Positions 12,011 through 23,910 are shown, counted from the first letter of the stretch. The stretch is DNA of 64,000 bases from Oncomelania hupensis (GCA_036898135.1 CM072511.1:80235262-80299261); one strand, 5' to 3'. The notes: generated from the sequence alone by a model not told the origin. Program-made: numbers and translations.

Positions 12011-13759
12011 CGGTCGAGATATATATTAGCCTGTGTACAAGGGGTTGCTGCGACTGTATCAATGCGACCGTTTCTTTGTCTGTTGATCGACTGACACGTA
12101 ATGGCTATAGAAGGAAACTTTCGAAGTGAAGTTATAAAGATACCGAAAGTCTTTTTAAGCAGTGTACAAGCTTATATGAGAGTTTCACCTCAATAACGTG
12201 GATTAATAAAATGTTCTATAATCATGCTACCTAGTGTAAAGATTTGAAAAAATTTACCTGCGTCTCACTTTATTCCAATATTTCTTTTATTACAACGAAC
12301 GAAAGAGCCTACTCATCCTACCTAAATTCGGAAGAAAAAAAGAAAGAAAGACAAACAAACAAACAATAAAGAAAGAACGAACGAACGAAAAACAAACGAA
12401 CAAAAAGATAGATGAAAACTAATTTGGTCCCTCTTGCATAAGGGAAGATAAACAGAAACGTGTCCCCTCAGGAAGATGTTCAGTTCATTTTTCCCTTTCT
12501 GGCGCTGGACACTATACATTCCTCGAGCAAATTCAGTTTCCATGCAAATGTGTCCCAACTATTTATCCGTCTGGTTCATCGAAAGAAAGTAGATTTCTGA
12601 GACACAGGACAAGAGAGGGAAGGACACAGGCTGTATGCAGATTGATGCAATGAATTGAATGCTACTGGTTTTTCCAGAGGAGAATAGACCTGTCTACGCG
12701 TCGGTGTCCTAGCCGTTCCATAGAAAGTTTCTTCGATCTTTGACAAATCAAAGGGTAAGAAATGAGGGTAAAGTTACAGTCCAGAAGCTCTTCCATCCTG
12801 TCCATCGACGTCGTTACGGACAATTACACTATTATAACACAGATTTTGTTTTAAACTTCGCAATTTATTCTTTTTAAGCTTCGATAAATATGTTTTAATT
12901 ACTGTGAGTTCGTGTGATTATATTTTATCAGGATTAATTTGTCTGAAAGTATTCAAGATACCGCACTGCATTTGACACTGTACACACCCTTCAATATATT
13001 AGGCTTACATTGTCCATACAAAAAGTATTAAAGGTGGGCATTATATAATATACGTGTTTTATGTTAAAACAGTACTTTAAGCTTAAGGTCTCAATGGAAA
13101 TAACCTACTTTTCTGGAGCGTCACTACAAACAGGGCAGCAAGTGACTGCCGGATTTTAAACAGATGAAAAGTAAAAGGTTTTAAAAACCTGTTGTAGTAT
13201 TAAAGAAGATCCTTGATTATTTATATATCTCAAACCTTTCATCCATAGATTTTTTTCAGAGAGTCAACGCCACAAATAGTATAGAAACTTACATCTAAAC
13301 ACTAGCCTGAGAGGGTGCTAAACCCCAAAGATTTATCACCACGTCCACCACCATCATCAGCATCGTCATCATCATCAACATCATCATCATCGTTTGTTAC
13401 AAGCGCTCAAGAATCTCCTATTAGGAACCGCTATTTCCCATATTTTGTAAACACGAACAAAAAAAATTAATTTTGATATTAAAATAAGATGACGTATGCC
13501 ATTATAGCCTTACATAATATATTGATAAAGCATACTCAAGTACTTACTCTATAGATATTTTTTAAAATTAAAAAAAATGTGTATTGCACTCCTCGATCGT
13601 AATCTTTGCTTAGAAAATCACTTTAAAATCGCAAGATACAGATCTAGAGAAGACGTACAAATTACTGAATGAAGCCCCAAGTCCGCAGACGAACTGAACA
13701 AACTTTGAATGAGTATAATTAAATGGGACAACAACATTTGTGCGTATAAATGTTGTTTG
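12011..13759. other. No gene; low-complexity patches
   Basis: GAAA/CAAA/GAAC tetranucleotides lie at 12333-12410 and an interrupted CAT cluster at 13345-13392. Otherwise the sequence is AT-rich and unrecognised. Confidence 0.55.
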
Positions 13760-13911
13760 TTTTGTTTGTGTGTGTGTGTAAGTGTGTGTGTGCGTGCGCG
13801 CGCGTGTGTGTGTGTGCATGTGCGTGTATGTGTGTGTAGGTGGGTGTGTGGGTGGGTTGGAGCTCGCGCGTGTGTGTGGGTGCGCGCGCGTTTTCGTGCA
13901 CGCATGTGTGT
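13760..13911. repeat. Alternating GT/GC tract
   Basis: A purine-pyrimidine alternating tract with several GCGCGCG stretches (13796-13804, 13883-13890), a sequence type able to form Z-DNA. Confidence 0.93.
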
Positions 13912-14483
13912 CATCTATTGCAAAACTTTCAAGCTACTGATCCTTCAGACCAAGCCGTTGCGGGCTTTACAACAAATACCTCTTACTAAATCACCTAAGT
14001 TCTGTTGTCGCTTGGCTGAAAGAAACATCCATATTGGCTCAAATTGAACACGATGAAGATGCTGATGAAAATAATGTTGATGTCGTGGGGGCTGTGTTTC
14101 ACACTTCCAGGGTATTGACAATAATATCTCTAGCAACGAGGTGTTTGATCTTTCAATCGCTAAAACCAAAAAAAACTTCGGTCTTTAAAAACGAAAACAA
14201 AAGAAAAAAATTCACGTTGTTGCTGCATAAGTTATTAAATGAGTAATACAAATGCAAACCTATCAGTAAGAGGAAGGATTTCAGTAGTTAATGAAGCGGA
14301 TAAGACCAGATCGAAACATCATGCCGCGTTGTCAATTACCTCACACAGTCATGTGCTGCATATTCAGAATAAAGAAGGGATTAACTTTCACGCTGGGCAG
14401 TTGTAATTAATCAAGCTTCAAAAACAAAACACGTGAATAATAATATTGCTCGTGTGTTCGTCTGATTACTTGTGTTGCTTACT
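13912..14483. other. No feature recognised
   Basis: AT-rich sequence between a GT array and the R1 tail fragment. No frame shows a domain. Confidence 0.5.
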
Positions 14484-14495
14484 CGTATTTCCTGT

Positions 14496-14640
14496 TTGAT
14501 TGATTGATTGATTTATTGTTGCTTTAGGTCCAGCGGACTCTTCCGAGCCAAATCAGGACCGGACAACCCCCGATCCGCATAAAAGATCTGCTGAAACAAC
14601 CCCAGTGGGAAAATTGAATGCCCTCCACCGGCCAGTCACC
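14496..14640 (-). mobile_element. R1 3'-end fragment with perfect target duplication
   Basis: Only the last 145 bp of the family is present, from the AATC-type tail (here TTGA repeats on the plus strand) to the GGCCAGTCAC block. The 12-bp direct repeat CGTATTTCCTGT flanks it at 14484-14495 and 14641-14652. A 5'-truncated copy with a target duplication is the mark of target-primed reverse transcription. Confidence 0.88.
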
Positions 14641-15041
14641 CGTATTTCCTGTAGAAATGCGTATGATGATTTTGTATAATTACACTTCTGTTAAAGAAGT
14701 TTTGTTTTTTTAAGGGGTGGGGGGGTGGGGTATTATTTGACATGGATTTTTGTCTTAGTGTTGGATAGCTGTGGTGGTGACAGTCGTCTAATCTATGCTC
14801 GTCCCGTGATCTTGAATGGTTTATTGCACCTTATGAAAGGTGCTTGATATTTTGAGTTGTTGACTATTTTTGTGATTGTTGGGTTTGGGGGTAACTTCGT
14901 TGTCTATGGCTTTTCACTATGCGCCAATTTGCGGCAAGTGTACGTCTTTGGCGACTTTACTTGCTTATGTACCCTCACTTCAAACTATTAAATGCATGCT
15001 CGATCTCGAAGCCAGCTTCTTGAGCTTGAGCCGCTCTCTGA

Positions 15042-15247
15042 TGTTGTTGTTGTTGTTTGTAGATTATAGTCACACGACACTTTCGCATATAGGTGACTAC
15101 TGGACCGATTTATACTGACACCAGCGGGCCAGTTGTTGGTAAAGGGGAAAATAATATGATCACACGTTGACCAATCCGGGATTCGAACCAGCGACCTTTC
15201 GGTTACTAGCAAGACGCTCCTACCAACTGAGCTACCCGGCCCCACAT
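15042..15247 (-). mobile_element. tRNA-derived SINE (family A)
   Basis: This is nearly identical to the copy at 38828-39030, with a tRNA-like head on the right (15242 to about 15165) and a TTGTTGTTTG end on the left. The 10-bp target duplication CGCTCTCTGA lies at 15032-15041 and 15248-15257. The head keeps the A-box GTAGCTCAGTTGG and the B-box GGTTCGAATCCC, so it would read as a tRNA pseudogene in a scan. Confidence 0.92.
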
Positions 15248-15330
15248 CGCTCTCTGAACTGGAAAGTGCACTTTATTAGGTTTGTGTGTACATGTATGTA
15301 TGTTTGTGTGTATGCATGTGTGTGCGTGTG

Positions 15331-15334
<4 letters not shown>

Positions 15335-15395
<61 letters not shown>
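15335..15395. repeat. GA microsatellite
   Basis: About 30 GA units following a GT-rich tract (15280-15333). Confidence 0.97.
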
Positions 15396-15398
<3 letters not shown>

Positions 15399-15667
15399 AT
15401 ATCGATGAAAAGCCGAATGCACCCAGCACCTCATTCTGAGTGTCTATCTAGGCTTGATGTTTGTGTATATCTCAGCGTTCTTGCATTAACTGCATGCGCG
15501 GCACAGCTGAATAACAACACGCAAGTTTAAACGGAAAACACGATAACGAGCGACAATGTTACTGTGAATAGCAACACCTTTCCCTCCAGCAACATTTCGC
15601 TTCAATTTAACCAATTACTTATTTCTTTGTTTTTATTGCTAGTAAAATAGTTTCTTTCCCTTCCAAC

Positions 15668-15669
<2 letters not shown>

Positions 15670-15699
<30 letters not shown>
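15670..15699. repeat. CT microsatellite
   Basis: About 14 CT units. Confidence 0.95.
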
Positions 15700-15702
<3 letters not shown>

Positions 15703-16242
15703 TTATCTATAGCCGCTGCGTAGATTTTTCTTCGTATCTCACATCAGAGGACATTTAACGGAATTCTCACCTCTTCACCCCATTGAAAGACAATTAGAAG
15801 ATAACGATCGTAAATCAAGGGTTGACAGAAGGCGTTCACATTTATGCAAAATATCAGGTGATCGCATCTTCGACGTTATAGGGCTGGAGACAAACGTGAC
15901 TCGCTTTCTTGTACATTAAACTTCCCTCCCACATCTACTTGCTCATCGAACCACACCTGTTCCCCATTACCCCTACTACTTTAACACACCCTCCATCAAC
16001 ACTCTCTACCCCACACACCCCGTCCCACTCGCACCGACTCCCATAATGCTAGAAAAAAAAAACAACAGAGAGGTCAATGATGAACTATGTTTGCGTTCAA
16101 GTGCGTATATCAATTGGTGTGAGTATGTGAGAGAGTGTGGGTACCCACAAAAGCGCACAAATGGGTAGCAGACCTTGTCTTTCTTAGTAACAAATGGGTT
16201 TATTTGCTTGGAACCCACTTTTTTCCAGGACCCCACTTTTTT
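15700..16242. other. No feature recognised
   Basis: Sequence between a CT array and a short tandem repeat. It includes a C-rich stretch (15900-16025) without coding signal. Confidence 0.5.
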
Positions 16243-16324
16243 CTAAGTGCGCGGGAGTGCTCTTTTAGTGCATGGGAGTGCAGTTGTAGTGCATGAGAGT
16301 GTTTTAAGTACACAGGAGTGCTCT
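16243..16324. repeat. Four-copy ~21-bp tandem repeat
   Basis: The unit AGTGCATGGGAGTGCTTTT recurs four times with changes (GTGCGCGGGAGTG, GTGCATGGGAGTG, GTGCATGAGAGTG, GTACACAGGAGTG). Confidence 0.7.
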
Positions 16325-16555
16325 ATCCAGGACGGAGAAAATACAGTCAATTTTCGGAGAAATTTTGAAGAAAATGTGACCTATTACGTCGCCTATAGGA
16401 GACGAACTAGGTCAACTTTTTAGACGGAAATAGCCAATTTTGCATTAGATTCTTACATTTTTAGAAGAAGTTTGCGTTCTTTCCGTCAAAAATCACTTTC
16501 CGATTCCTACATTCTTAAATAAACCCAGTTGTGATGTATTGCAAGTAGAGAGGTG

Positions 16556-16910
16556 CGTGTGTGTGTGTGCTAGTGTAGAGTGAGAGTGTGTGTGTATTTG
16601 TATGTGTGTGTGTTAGCAGAGAGAGTGTGTGTGTGTTAGTAGAGAGAAGGAGAGATGGAGATAAGATAAGATAATTCTTTTTTAACGAAGGCAGTAGAAT
16701 AAGCAGTGGTCTACTTTTTTACATCTGGCCCTGGCCCTAAACAGCGAACTATTCTACTGAAACTTTTTTTTTAAAAACAAAACAAACAAAACGTGTACAT
16801 GTTTACAGATAAATTTGAGTAAGAACACATGAAGAGAGAGAGAGAGACAGAGAGAGAGTATGTGTGTGTGTGTTAGTAGAGAGAGAGAGAGAGGTGTGTT
16901 AGAAGGGAGA
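16556..16910. repeat. GT and GA low-complexity region
   Basis: Short GT runs (16558-16610, 16861-16873) alternate with GAGA-rich runs (16615-16655, 16833-16857, 16879-16893). Confidence 0.85.
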
Positions 16911-17267
16911 GAGTGAGTGAGAGACGTACTGAGAGAGGGAGATGAGAAGGGAGTGGAAAGGTGCATAGGCAACTGACAGCCGGAGACGGGCAGACAACAA
17001 AACAGACATTGGTGGATTGACAGAGAGAACAGACAGTCTACCAGACAGTCAGAGTATTGCACTTGTTTCCCAGAGGAAATTCGATCAAACACCGACGACG
17101 AAGTCAATGAAAGGCAAAAAATATATCTGAAGAGAAATAGGTAGGCGAAATTCATTTATTCAAAAGCCTTGTAGATTGATATTTTTAAAATGAATGACTA
17201 TACTGGAAGATTTTTACCTTTACGCACTTCTATATCTTTTACTACACACCAAGACCAGTAAACTGCG

Positions 17268-17415
17268 AGGTGTGTGTGTTTGCTGTGTGTTTGTGCGTGT
17301 GTGTTGTTTTGTGTGTGATGTATATTGTGTGAGTGAATGCGTGTGTGTTTTGTATGTGTGTGTGTGTGTTTGTGTGTGCAGGCTTGTTGTGTTGTGTGCG
17401 CGTGTGCTGTGTATG
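17268..17415. repeat. Interrupted GT microsatellite
   Basis: A TGTGTG-rich tract with frequent interruptions. The open frames through it are Cys/Val repeats and not protein. Confidence 0.9.
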
Positions 17416-17730
17416 TATAAGTATTACAGTAATTATTTTAGTCTGTCAAACAAAAGTCCAGCAATCGATATTCTATCAAACTCAAATTAGAGCAGGCCTC
17501 CTCATAACGACAAAACAAACAATTTGTGTTGATTTAAACAAATGTTTTATTCAAAGAAATCCCATAATGACAAACGGAAAATGCTTTACATTTGGGTTCA
17601 TCGAAAATTATAACATGATGGCAAGCCATTCAAATGTGTTTCAGACACTCACACACATTGCCCAAAACTAAGCATTTTCAAAAGTGTTCATTTTCTTGGC
17701 GGTGTTGTCACTCGGCTTAATCCTAACGAA

Positions 17731-18434
17731 CCCCTTGGGGTCATGAGCAATCTTGTCACTGTAGATTGTTCTAACCTATAAAGGGAACAGTGAAAGCCCC
17801 AGTTGAAAACCTGTCTTGCCTTTGTAGGCATGACTAATTCACTGCGGCAACAGTTCCCCCCGTTGGAGTGCCGGGGGTTTCAGTATAAATAGTATCCCCA
17901 CTTTCTGGAAATTTAGTGCTTTAAATTCCCACTGTCGCTGTCTTCATCATTTGCTCTTTCCCATTCCTGATCTGTCCTATCACTCTGCTATACTTTCTTC
18001 TTCTTCGCTAGATCAATGACCTACCTTTTTTCTTGAAAACTCTTCCTGGACAAGACTCCTTGTTTGTGTATGAGGTCTGTTGGATCAGCTTGGGAGTGTT
18101 GGACGCTTTCTGCCGGGTGGTCACTAGGGCTTCCTATGATTGTATTATTTCGCACTATAGGCATTTTATATGTATGTGTTTTGTTGATGATTTATAATGA
18201 TGGTTGTATTCTATTTTGTTTTTGTAACCGGGGTGTTCGCGTAGTTGAGGTCAACCCTCAGCCGTCCCCCGCGTGGGATTTTATTGTAAAGTGACTGGCC
18301 GGTGGAGGGCATTCAATTTTCCCACTAGGGTTGTTTCGGCAGATCTTTTATACGGATCGGGGGTTGTCCGGTCCTGATTTGGCTCGGAAGAGTCCGCTGG
18401 ACCTAAAGCAACAATAAATCAATCAATCAATCAA
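17731..18434 (+). mobile_element. Full-length R1 retroposon, 704 bp
   Basis: This is the reference copy. It starts with the palindrome CCCCTTGGGG and has a TATAAATAG box at 17884-17892. It carries an open frame of about 76 codons (from ATG 18070) rich in hydrophobic residues, an AATAAA at 18413-18418 and a terminal AATC tail. The 13-bp target duplication TAATCCTAACGAA (17718-17730) / TAATCCTAACCAA (18435-18447) has one mismatch. No tRNA-like A and B boxes or LTR ends were seen, so it is a Pol II-looking, non-autonomous retroposon of unknown parentage. Confidence 0.85.
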
Positions 18435-18781
18435 TAATCCTAACCAAACAAAAGGAAAAAATGGAATCAAAGACCACTGTCTGCAAGCAAAACAAATATC
18501 ATGGTATAACGTGTTTAGAAAATTTTGAATTGAAGCACAATAACCTTGACCTTTGAGAAAGCATAAATATGAATGATCTAACATGCTTAGCTGTGGTTAA
18601 AGTATCCGCAAAATAAAAATGATGAATTTCTGTTCAGTTATTATTGAAGAAAGGCAACAAGAGTATTTTGAACAAAGAAGTTAAATGCACAGCGACGGAC
18701 CGATTGACCGACAACCGGACTGCTACTGAAGAATGGCCCATAACTTAAAAATAAACTCAGTTCAAATACTTGCATACCAAA

Positions 18782-18857
<76 letters not shown>

Positions 18858-18858
18858 G
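18782..18858. repeat. ATT microsatellite
   Basis: About 25 units. Confidence 0.97.
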
Positions 18859-18879
18859 AATGTGTTTTGCAAACAAAAA

Positions 18880-19065
18880 GACTCCAGTGACCTTGACCTT
18901 TGCGCCAGAGCAAATATGATGGCATGGGAGGCAGGCCACAAAACTACGTAATGTTCATATGAAGTTTGGTCAAAATCCGCTCAGTGGTTCTTGAGATATG
19001 GCTTCCAACAGACTGACCGACAGACAGACGGACGGATCGACGGACAGACAGACATTTGGCTCGTT
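18880..19065 (+). repeat. Interspersed repeat with GACCTTGACCTTTG start
   Basis: GTGACCTTGACCTTTG, then TTTGGTCAAAATCCGCTCAG, GGTTCTTGAGATATGGC and a CGGACAGACAGAC-rich end. I recall this block order as common in marine invertebrate genomes. A shorter relative lies at 18540-18715 (AACCTTGACCTTTGAG, then GACGGACCGATTGACCGAC). Confidence 0.55.
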
Positions 19066-20129
19066 CTGATTACCCCCAACTATTTCAAAATATTTCCAGA
19101 TAAATCTCGAAATACAAAAACACAAACGTAACTTCTCCCTTGCGCTGAGAATAGCAAGAACGCACTAAAAATAACTGTAATTTGTGTAAAACACGACATC
19201 ATTAATTCTCGGCTTTGGAAAGGAAACTGCAGTCAACCACATTTACATCACAAGTACGACTGTAGAACCTGTGCACACGTGCAAGGAAACCGCATTGTTC
19301 CATAATAATGGTTTCAGTTAGTTTTAGTTACTGAGTTCAAAGGGATTACTTTATGTTTGCTTAGTTTTCGTGACAATGTGTTTACTTGAAAATTTGCACT
19401 GCTGTCACATTAAGAGATGATATAGTGGGCACTAGTCGCTTAAAGCGACCAATAACCTTTGAATTTTCGGCTTCTTTTCCGTGGTAAGTAAACTTTTTAA
19501 AAACCTGTGTGTGCTGTACATAGACCATACAATTCGCTGCGCTGCCATTTTTCGTGTCAATATCTAGATGCTATTAATACAAAAACTATACAAATGAATT
19601 TATCGGCTTAAACTACAATTAGGAAGACCGTGTGTTTCAAACGAACTATTTAATTTCTTTATTTTATTATTTATTTTTTATATTTATATTTGGGTGGGTG
19701 GGGTGAGGTGGGGTGGGCTTAATCTTTTTTTTTTTTAGTGGGACAACAGACATTGTGAATTTTGAAATGATCTGTGACGCTCACATGTATAATCCTAATT
19801 ATGGGAAACTAAGTAGCTATACAGCAGCGTGTTTACGCTGATTTTTGTCCTATTTTATCAATTTCGCCAGGAGTCACTTTTTTTTTTTAAGTGTACAACT
19901 TAAGATAAGGTTAGGAAAACGTCATTGGGAAACTGATTTACAGGTTATACTTGGGTACTTCACAGATAACTTTTTTGTTCTGCCCTTGGACTTAAAACAC
20001 AAGAGAATGAAAATCTAAAAGATTAATGCTTGTTTGCTATCTTGACCTTTGCTTTGCGTGTTTCGAGTAATCTTTCATTCCGTGTGGGAAGAAAATTGCA
20101 TCTGAAAAGTGTGTGTGAGCATGTGCGTT
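19066..20129. other. No feature recognised
   Basis: AT-rich sequence with a GGGTGGG run (19690-19715) and two T homopolymers (19726-19737, 19878-19888). Confidence 0.55.
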
Positions 20130-20153
20130 AAGAGAATGAATGAAAATTGAGGT

Positions 20154-20376
20154 TTAACGTCTACACCCACCAGTGGCGATATGGCAGACAGGGATAACCA
20201 TCCCAGGGAACAAGGGGTATGGACTTGAATCAACATTGAACCACCAGAGCAATCATACTGCTAAAATGGACAGTGAAAATGGCCACATTTTATATCGCCC
20301 ACCACGGGATTCGAAACTGGGTCATCGGTGTGCCAGGCGAACGCTCTACCACTTGAGCTACGGCGGTGGGCGGTTA
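20154..20376 (-). mobile_element. tRNA-derived SINE (family B)
   Basis: On the minus strand a tRNA-like head contains GTAGCTCAAGTGG and, about 45 nt later, the B box GTTTCGAATCCC, followed by GGGCGATAT. The body has AGCAGTATGA and GTGGTTCAATGTTGATT. It ends GTAGACGTTAAACC before a short ATTC-type tail (20130-20153). A second copy of the same body is at 42133-42283. Confidence 0.8.
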
Positions 20377-20482
20377 AGAGAAGAGAGGAGAAGGAAAGAG
20401 AACAGAAGAGAGGAGAAGAGAGAGACAGAGAGACAGAAAGACAGACAGGCAGGCAGGCAGGCAGACAGACACAGAGACAGTG
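20377..20482. repeat. Polypurine tract with AGGC and GACA repeats
   Basis: GA-rich sequence followed by five CAGG units and several GACA units. Confidence 0.85.
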
Positions 20483-20584
20483 ACAAAGAATGTGCGATGT
20501 ACGTGCGTATGTGTTGTATGTGTGAGTGACCGAGTGATTCCGTGAGAACGTAGCGTGAGTGTTTGTGTTTGTTTGTTTGTTCGC

Positions 20585-20858
20585 TCTTCTGCAGACTCTC
20601 GTATCTTTACGATCCCCACTGTCAGGACAAAAACTTTTGGCCAAAGGTCTTTCTTTTATCAAGTCCCTCTTACCTGGAACCACCTCCCCCACTTCATCCG
20701 TCATTCACCCTCCCTGCCAACCTTCAAAAAATATCTCAAAACTTATTTATTTCCATCATAGTCTTTAATCTTGATTGTTTTTCAGTATGTTTGGTGTGCT
20801 TAAGCTTTTCGCAGTGACTAATTTAATTGATTTTTTGTCTTTATTATAGAAGTGATTA

Positions 20859-20889
<31 letters not shown>

Positions 20890-21038
20890 ATGTGTCTGTG
20901 TGTGTGTGTTTTGCAGATGGTGGTTATCATTAAAAAAATTATCATCTTTTCTTGTTTTTTATGTTTTCTTTTTGATTAGTTGTAAATTTTTGACTTTGTA
21001 AACGCCTAGGGCTTTGTTTAGATTAGGCGTCAATAGCC
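20585..21038 (+). mobile_element. LINE ORF2 C-terminus and 3' end
   Basis: The frame ending at 20761 encodes DSRIFTIPTVRTKTFGQRSF, WNHLPHFIRHSPSLPTFKKYL and KTYLFPS. This is the typical last segment of CR1/L2-like ORF2 proteins. A 3' untranslated stretch with a GT tract ends GTAAACGCCTAGGGCTTTG before an AAT array. It is 5'-truncated near a polypurine tract. Confidence 0.8.
20866..20912. repeat. GT microsatellite in a LINE 3' end
   Basis: About 20 GT units with few changes. Confidence 0.93.

Positions 21039-21136
<98 letters not shown>
21039..21136. repeat. AAT microsatellite
   Basis: About 32 units attached to the 3' end of the LINE at 20585-21038, probably its expanded tail. Confidence 0.96.
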
Positions 21137-21137
<1 letters not shown>

Positions 21138-21399
21138 TGTTTGAGTATTCACGTACGAGTGTGATTGTATGTGTGTGATTGTGGTGGATTGTGTGTGTGT
21201 GATTGTGTGTAGGGGATGGGTGGGTTGTGGGCAGCTTCGGTGGATAATACAGCATTAAAGAGAACAGTAAACGTTACAGCAATAAACTTATTACGCACAG
21301 TAACATAGGCAATATTATCTACCCGCAGGGAGAAAAACAACCGAGTTCAGGCTTAAGACGTTTTATTTAGAAAAGAATTCATCCAAGACGTCTGCTTGT

Positions 21400-21560
21400 A
21401 TGAGTGGTGTGTGTGTGGTGTATGGTGTGTGATGTATGGTGTGTGGTGTATGGTGTGTGGTGCATGGTGTGTGATGTGTGGTGTATGGTATGTGATGTAA
21501 GCCTATATTGTATGGTGTGTGGTGTATGTGGTTTGTGGTGTGTGTGAGTGTGTGTGTAGG
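21400..21560. repeat. GTGTGGTGTATG minisatellite
   Basis: About ten units of a 14-bp TGGTGTGTGGTGTA-like repeat with scattered changes. It abuts the hairpin MITE at 21567. Confidence 0.8.
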
Positions 21561-21566
21561 TGGGCA

Positions 21567-21831
21567 TGTAGAAACGACGTTATTCTGACATACACTTGAA
21601 ACTCTACATACTTTCTTTTGACATTTTTTTGACGGCCCCGTTATTTTGACGTCAAAATAGTGTTACGGTAGAGTTACAGCTGTTGTAGGCTTAGGGTTAG
21701 GTTAAGGGTTATGGTTAGGGTTTGGGATAGCTTCAAAAATTGAAAATGTCAAAATAATGTCAAAAAATGGTTAGTGTGTCAAAATAATGTATGTAGAGTT
21801 TCACAACAGTCATCACTACGTCGTTTCTACA
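21567..21831. mobile_element. Hairpin MITE with telomere-like core
   Basis: Terminal repeats TGTAGAAACGACGT (21567-21580) and their complement (21818-21831) are perfect. Inner GAAACTCTACATAC and TTTTGACATT blocks also pair. The centre carries TTAGGGTTAGGTTAAGGG, a telomere-like stretch (21691-21728). No target duplication is obvious. Confidence 0.75.
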
Positions 21832-23801
21832 AAAATGTGTGGGTGTGTGTGTGCGTGTGTGTGTTTGTGTCTGTGCGTCTGTTACACTCTAAAACGTTTT
21901 GACACTATCGTATTAGTTTTCAATACACAATAAAAACTATATTAAATTCTGGCACAAAAATCCAATATTGCGTGTTAAAGGGGTCTAACCCGTCAGAAAC
22001 AACGTCTGTGGGTTGAAGTGCATAGCCTAACTATTAGTCTCAACGCTTACCCATTTCCTGTAGGGCAGCGCTCGGGCCAGCGTATACTCCCTAGAAAATG
22101 AACGTTTCCGGAGATTGTCGAGTGCCATTGAAAACGCACGGACAAACCGAAATTTCCACTCCTACGTCACAAACCCTGAAAGTCACTTGTGGTCTTGATA
22201 GAAATGAATCCTCTGCCTTTAGTAATAGCTTTCAGTGCATTATATATCTTGTGACTGTATGAAATTCCATTCGATACACAAAGACAGCGCTAGCTAGTGC
22301 AGATTTATGTCCCCCGGACACATGAGCGTATATGAGACTTAAAAAAGATGTCAGGTTGTGGTAAGAAGTCGAGTTGAAGTATAAAGGCAAGATGTGGTAA
22401 GAATGACGTGAAGAAGTGGAGCGCGAGAAGCGGCTGCATTGTTTTTGTGGAAGACGCGCAAGGGGACGGGAAGTAAGTCGTGATATTTAAGATGCTCGAG
22501 GAGGTGTGCCGATGAATCCGTAGGACCTTGCAGGAGGTCGCATGAGGGAGGGTAGGCAAACGTAGAAAATCGCTAGCGGCGCAGAGCGCTGCTAGTCCGG
22601 AGGTTGCCACTCTCCAAAAGAGACAGCACACTTTCTGGACTCCCTTTTGTACGTCACAAACGGGAAAACCCGTTTTGTCGTTTGATATTCGATTTAGTTT
22701 TTCACCACAGGCGCTTACATTCGGGTCTTGTTAACGGCGTTATACAGACGGTTGCCGGCAGTCATGACCTTTAAAATACTTTCACTGACAAGTACAACAA
22801 GCGTGACTACGGTTCATTTGCTTCAAAAAATTAGGTGAGATCCACTTTAAACAATTTTGCATTGTGCCATTCATCCAAAACGCATTGCTGGTGAATTTTA
22901 ATTTCGCACTATAGTTTTATTCTTCCACAAAATCAATGTTACGAACATATCACAAAAATATTTGACCCGAAAATCCAAGAGCGCGTGTTAAACAGGTGAT
23001 ACAGTTAGCGAAGACGCATAAATCCCTGAGGGATGAAGAAGAAAATTAATTGTTCAGTCTTTATCAAGCAAGGTCTCTGGAATGCAACGAAGTAAACAGG
23101 AAAAGGAAAAGGAAAGAAAAAATGAGAAGGAAGGAAAGAAAGAAGAGGGAGAAGAAAGAGAATGGGGGAGAGGAAGACTAGTGTCAGTTCAAGATTACAA
23201 GGAAGAAAGCTTGGAGCTATAGTCAACATTAAACTTCCAAAAACTAAAAGGGGATCTTAAAACAGTTCAACATTGACGAAATTACATGTAACAATCATGC
23301 ATGCACACTAAACAGGCTGAGGTAATTGTACGCAATATTATGGTCTAAGAATATTACTTTTCTAACTGAATCTATATTAGCTCCAATATATGCTGCTTTA
23401 CAATAAGCAGCGATTAAAATATCCAGAGTAATGTATATAAATATATACGCTATTTTGATAAATCTACTTAAAAGTTAATGTTATTGTGCATTGAATCTAT
23501 AAAATTAGAAGTTCATGTATGCAATATGATTTCACCCTATTATGTGTCTTATTTTCCTTTAAAACTCAAATAATTGTTTTATTTTTGCATTTCTTTCGTA
23601 GCGCAGGACTTTTGTTCTTATTGCGCAGTGAAATATTAAAACAACAAAATAATGTACTCACGTTTCTTCTTGTTGTTTTCTGTTCAAATCCAATGTGTGT
23701 TCTTTTTAGATACAACAATACACCACAAAAGGGTTCACAGAGACTAACGGATGACGCTTTTGATCTTCTATTCACTACTCACAATCTCGTCTTAGTGTAA
23801 C
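21832..23801. other. No gene; one GC-richer block
   Basis: A 108-codon frame on the minus strand (22305-22631) lies in the GC-richer block 22370-22640 but matches nothing I know. A purine-rich tract covers 23095-23165. The rest is AT-rich. Confidence 0.5.
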
Positions 23802-23830
23802 TAGCAGTAGTAGTAGTTGTAGTAGTAGTT

Positions 23831-23910
<80 letters not shown>
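23802..23910. repeat. AGT microsatellite
   Basis: About 35 units with two TTG interruptions near the left end. Confidence 0.97.

Noticed and set aside
15165..15242. Possible tRNA gene (also at 38951-39026 and 59517-59592)
   Set aside because: Intact A and B boxes are present, but each copy continues into the same 120-bp body and carries target duplications in two cases. These are SINE heads.
20302..20374. Possible tRNA gene on the minus strand
   Set aside because: The tRNA-like block continues into a body shared with 42.2 kb. The anticodon arm is poor.
22305..22631. 108-codon minus-strand frame in a GC-richer block as a host exon
   Set aside because: No recognisable domain, no second copy in the window, and no splice or codon evidence strong enough to call it.
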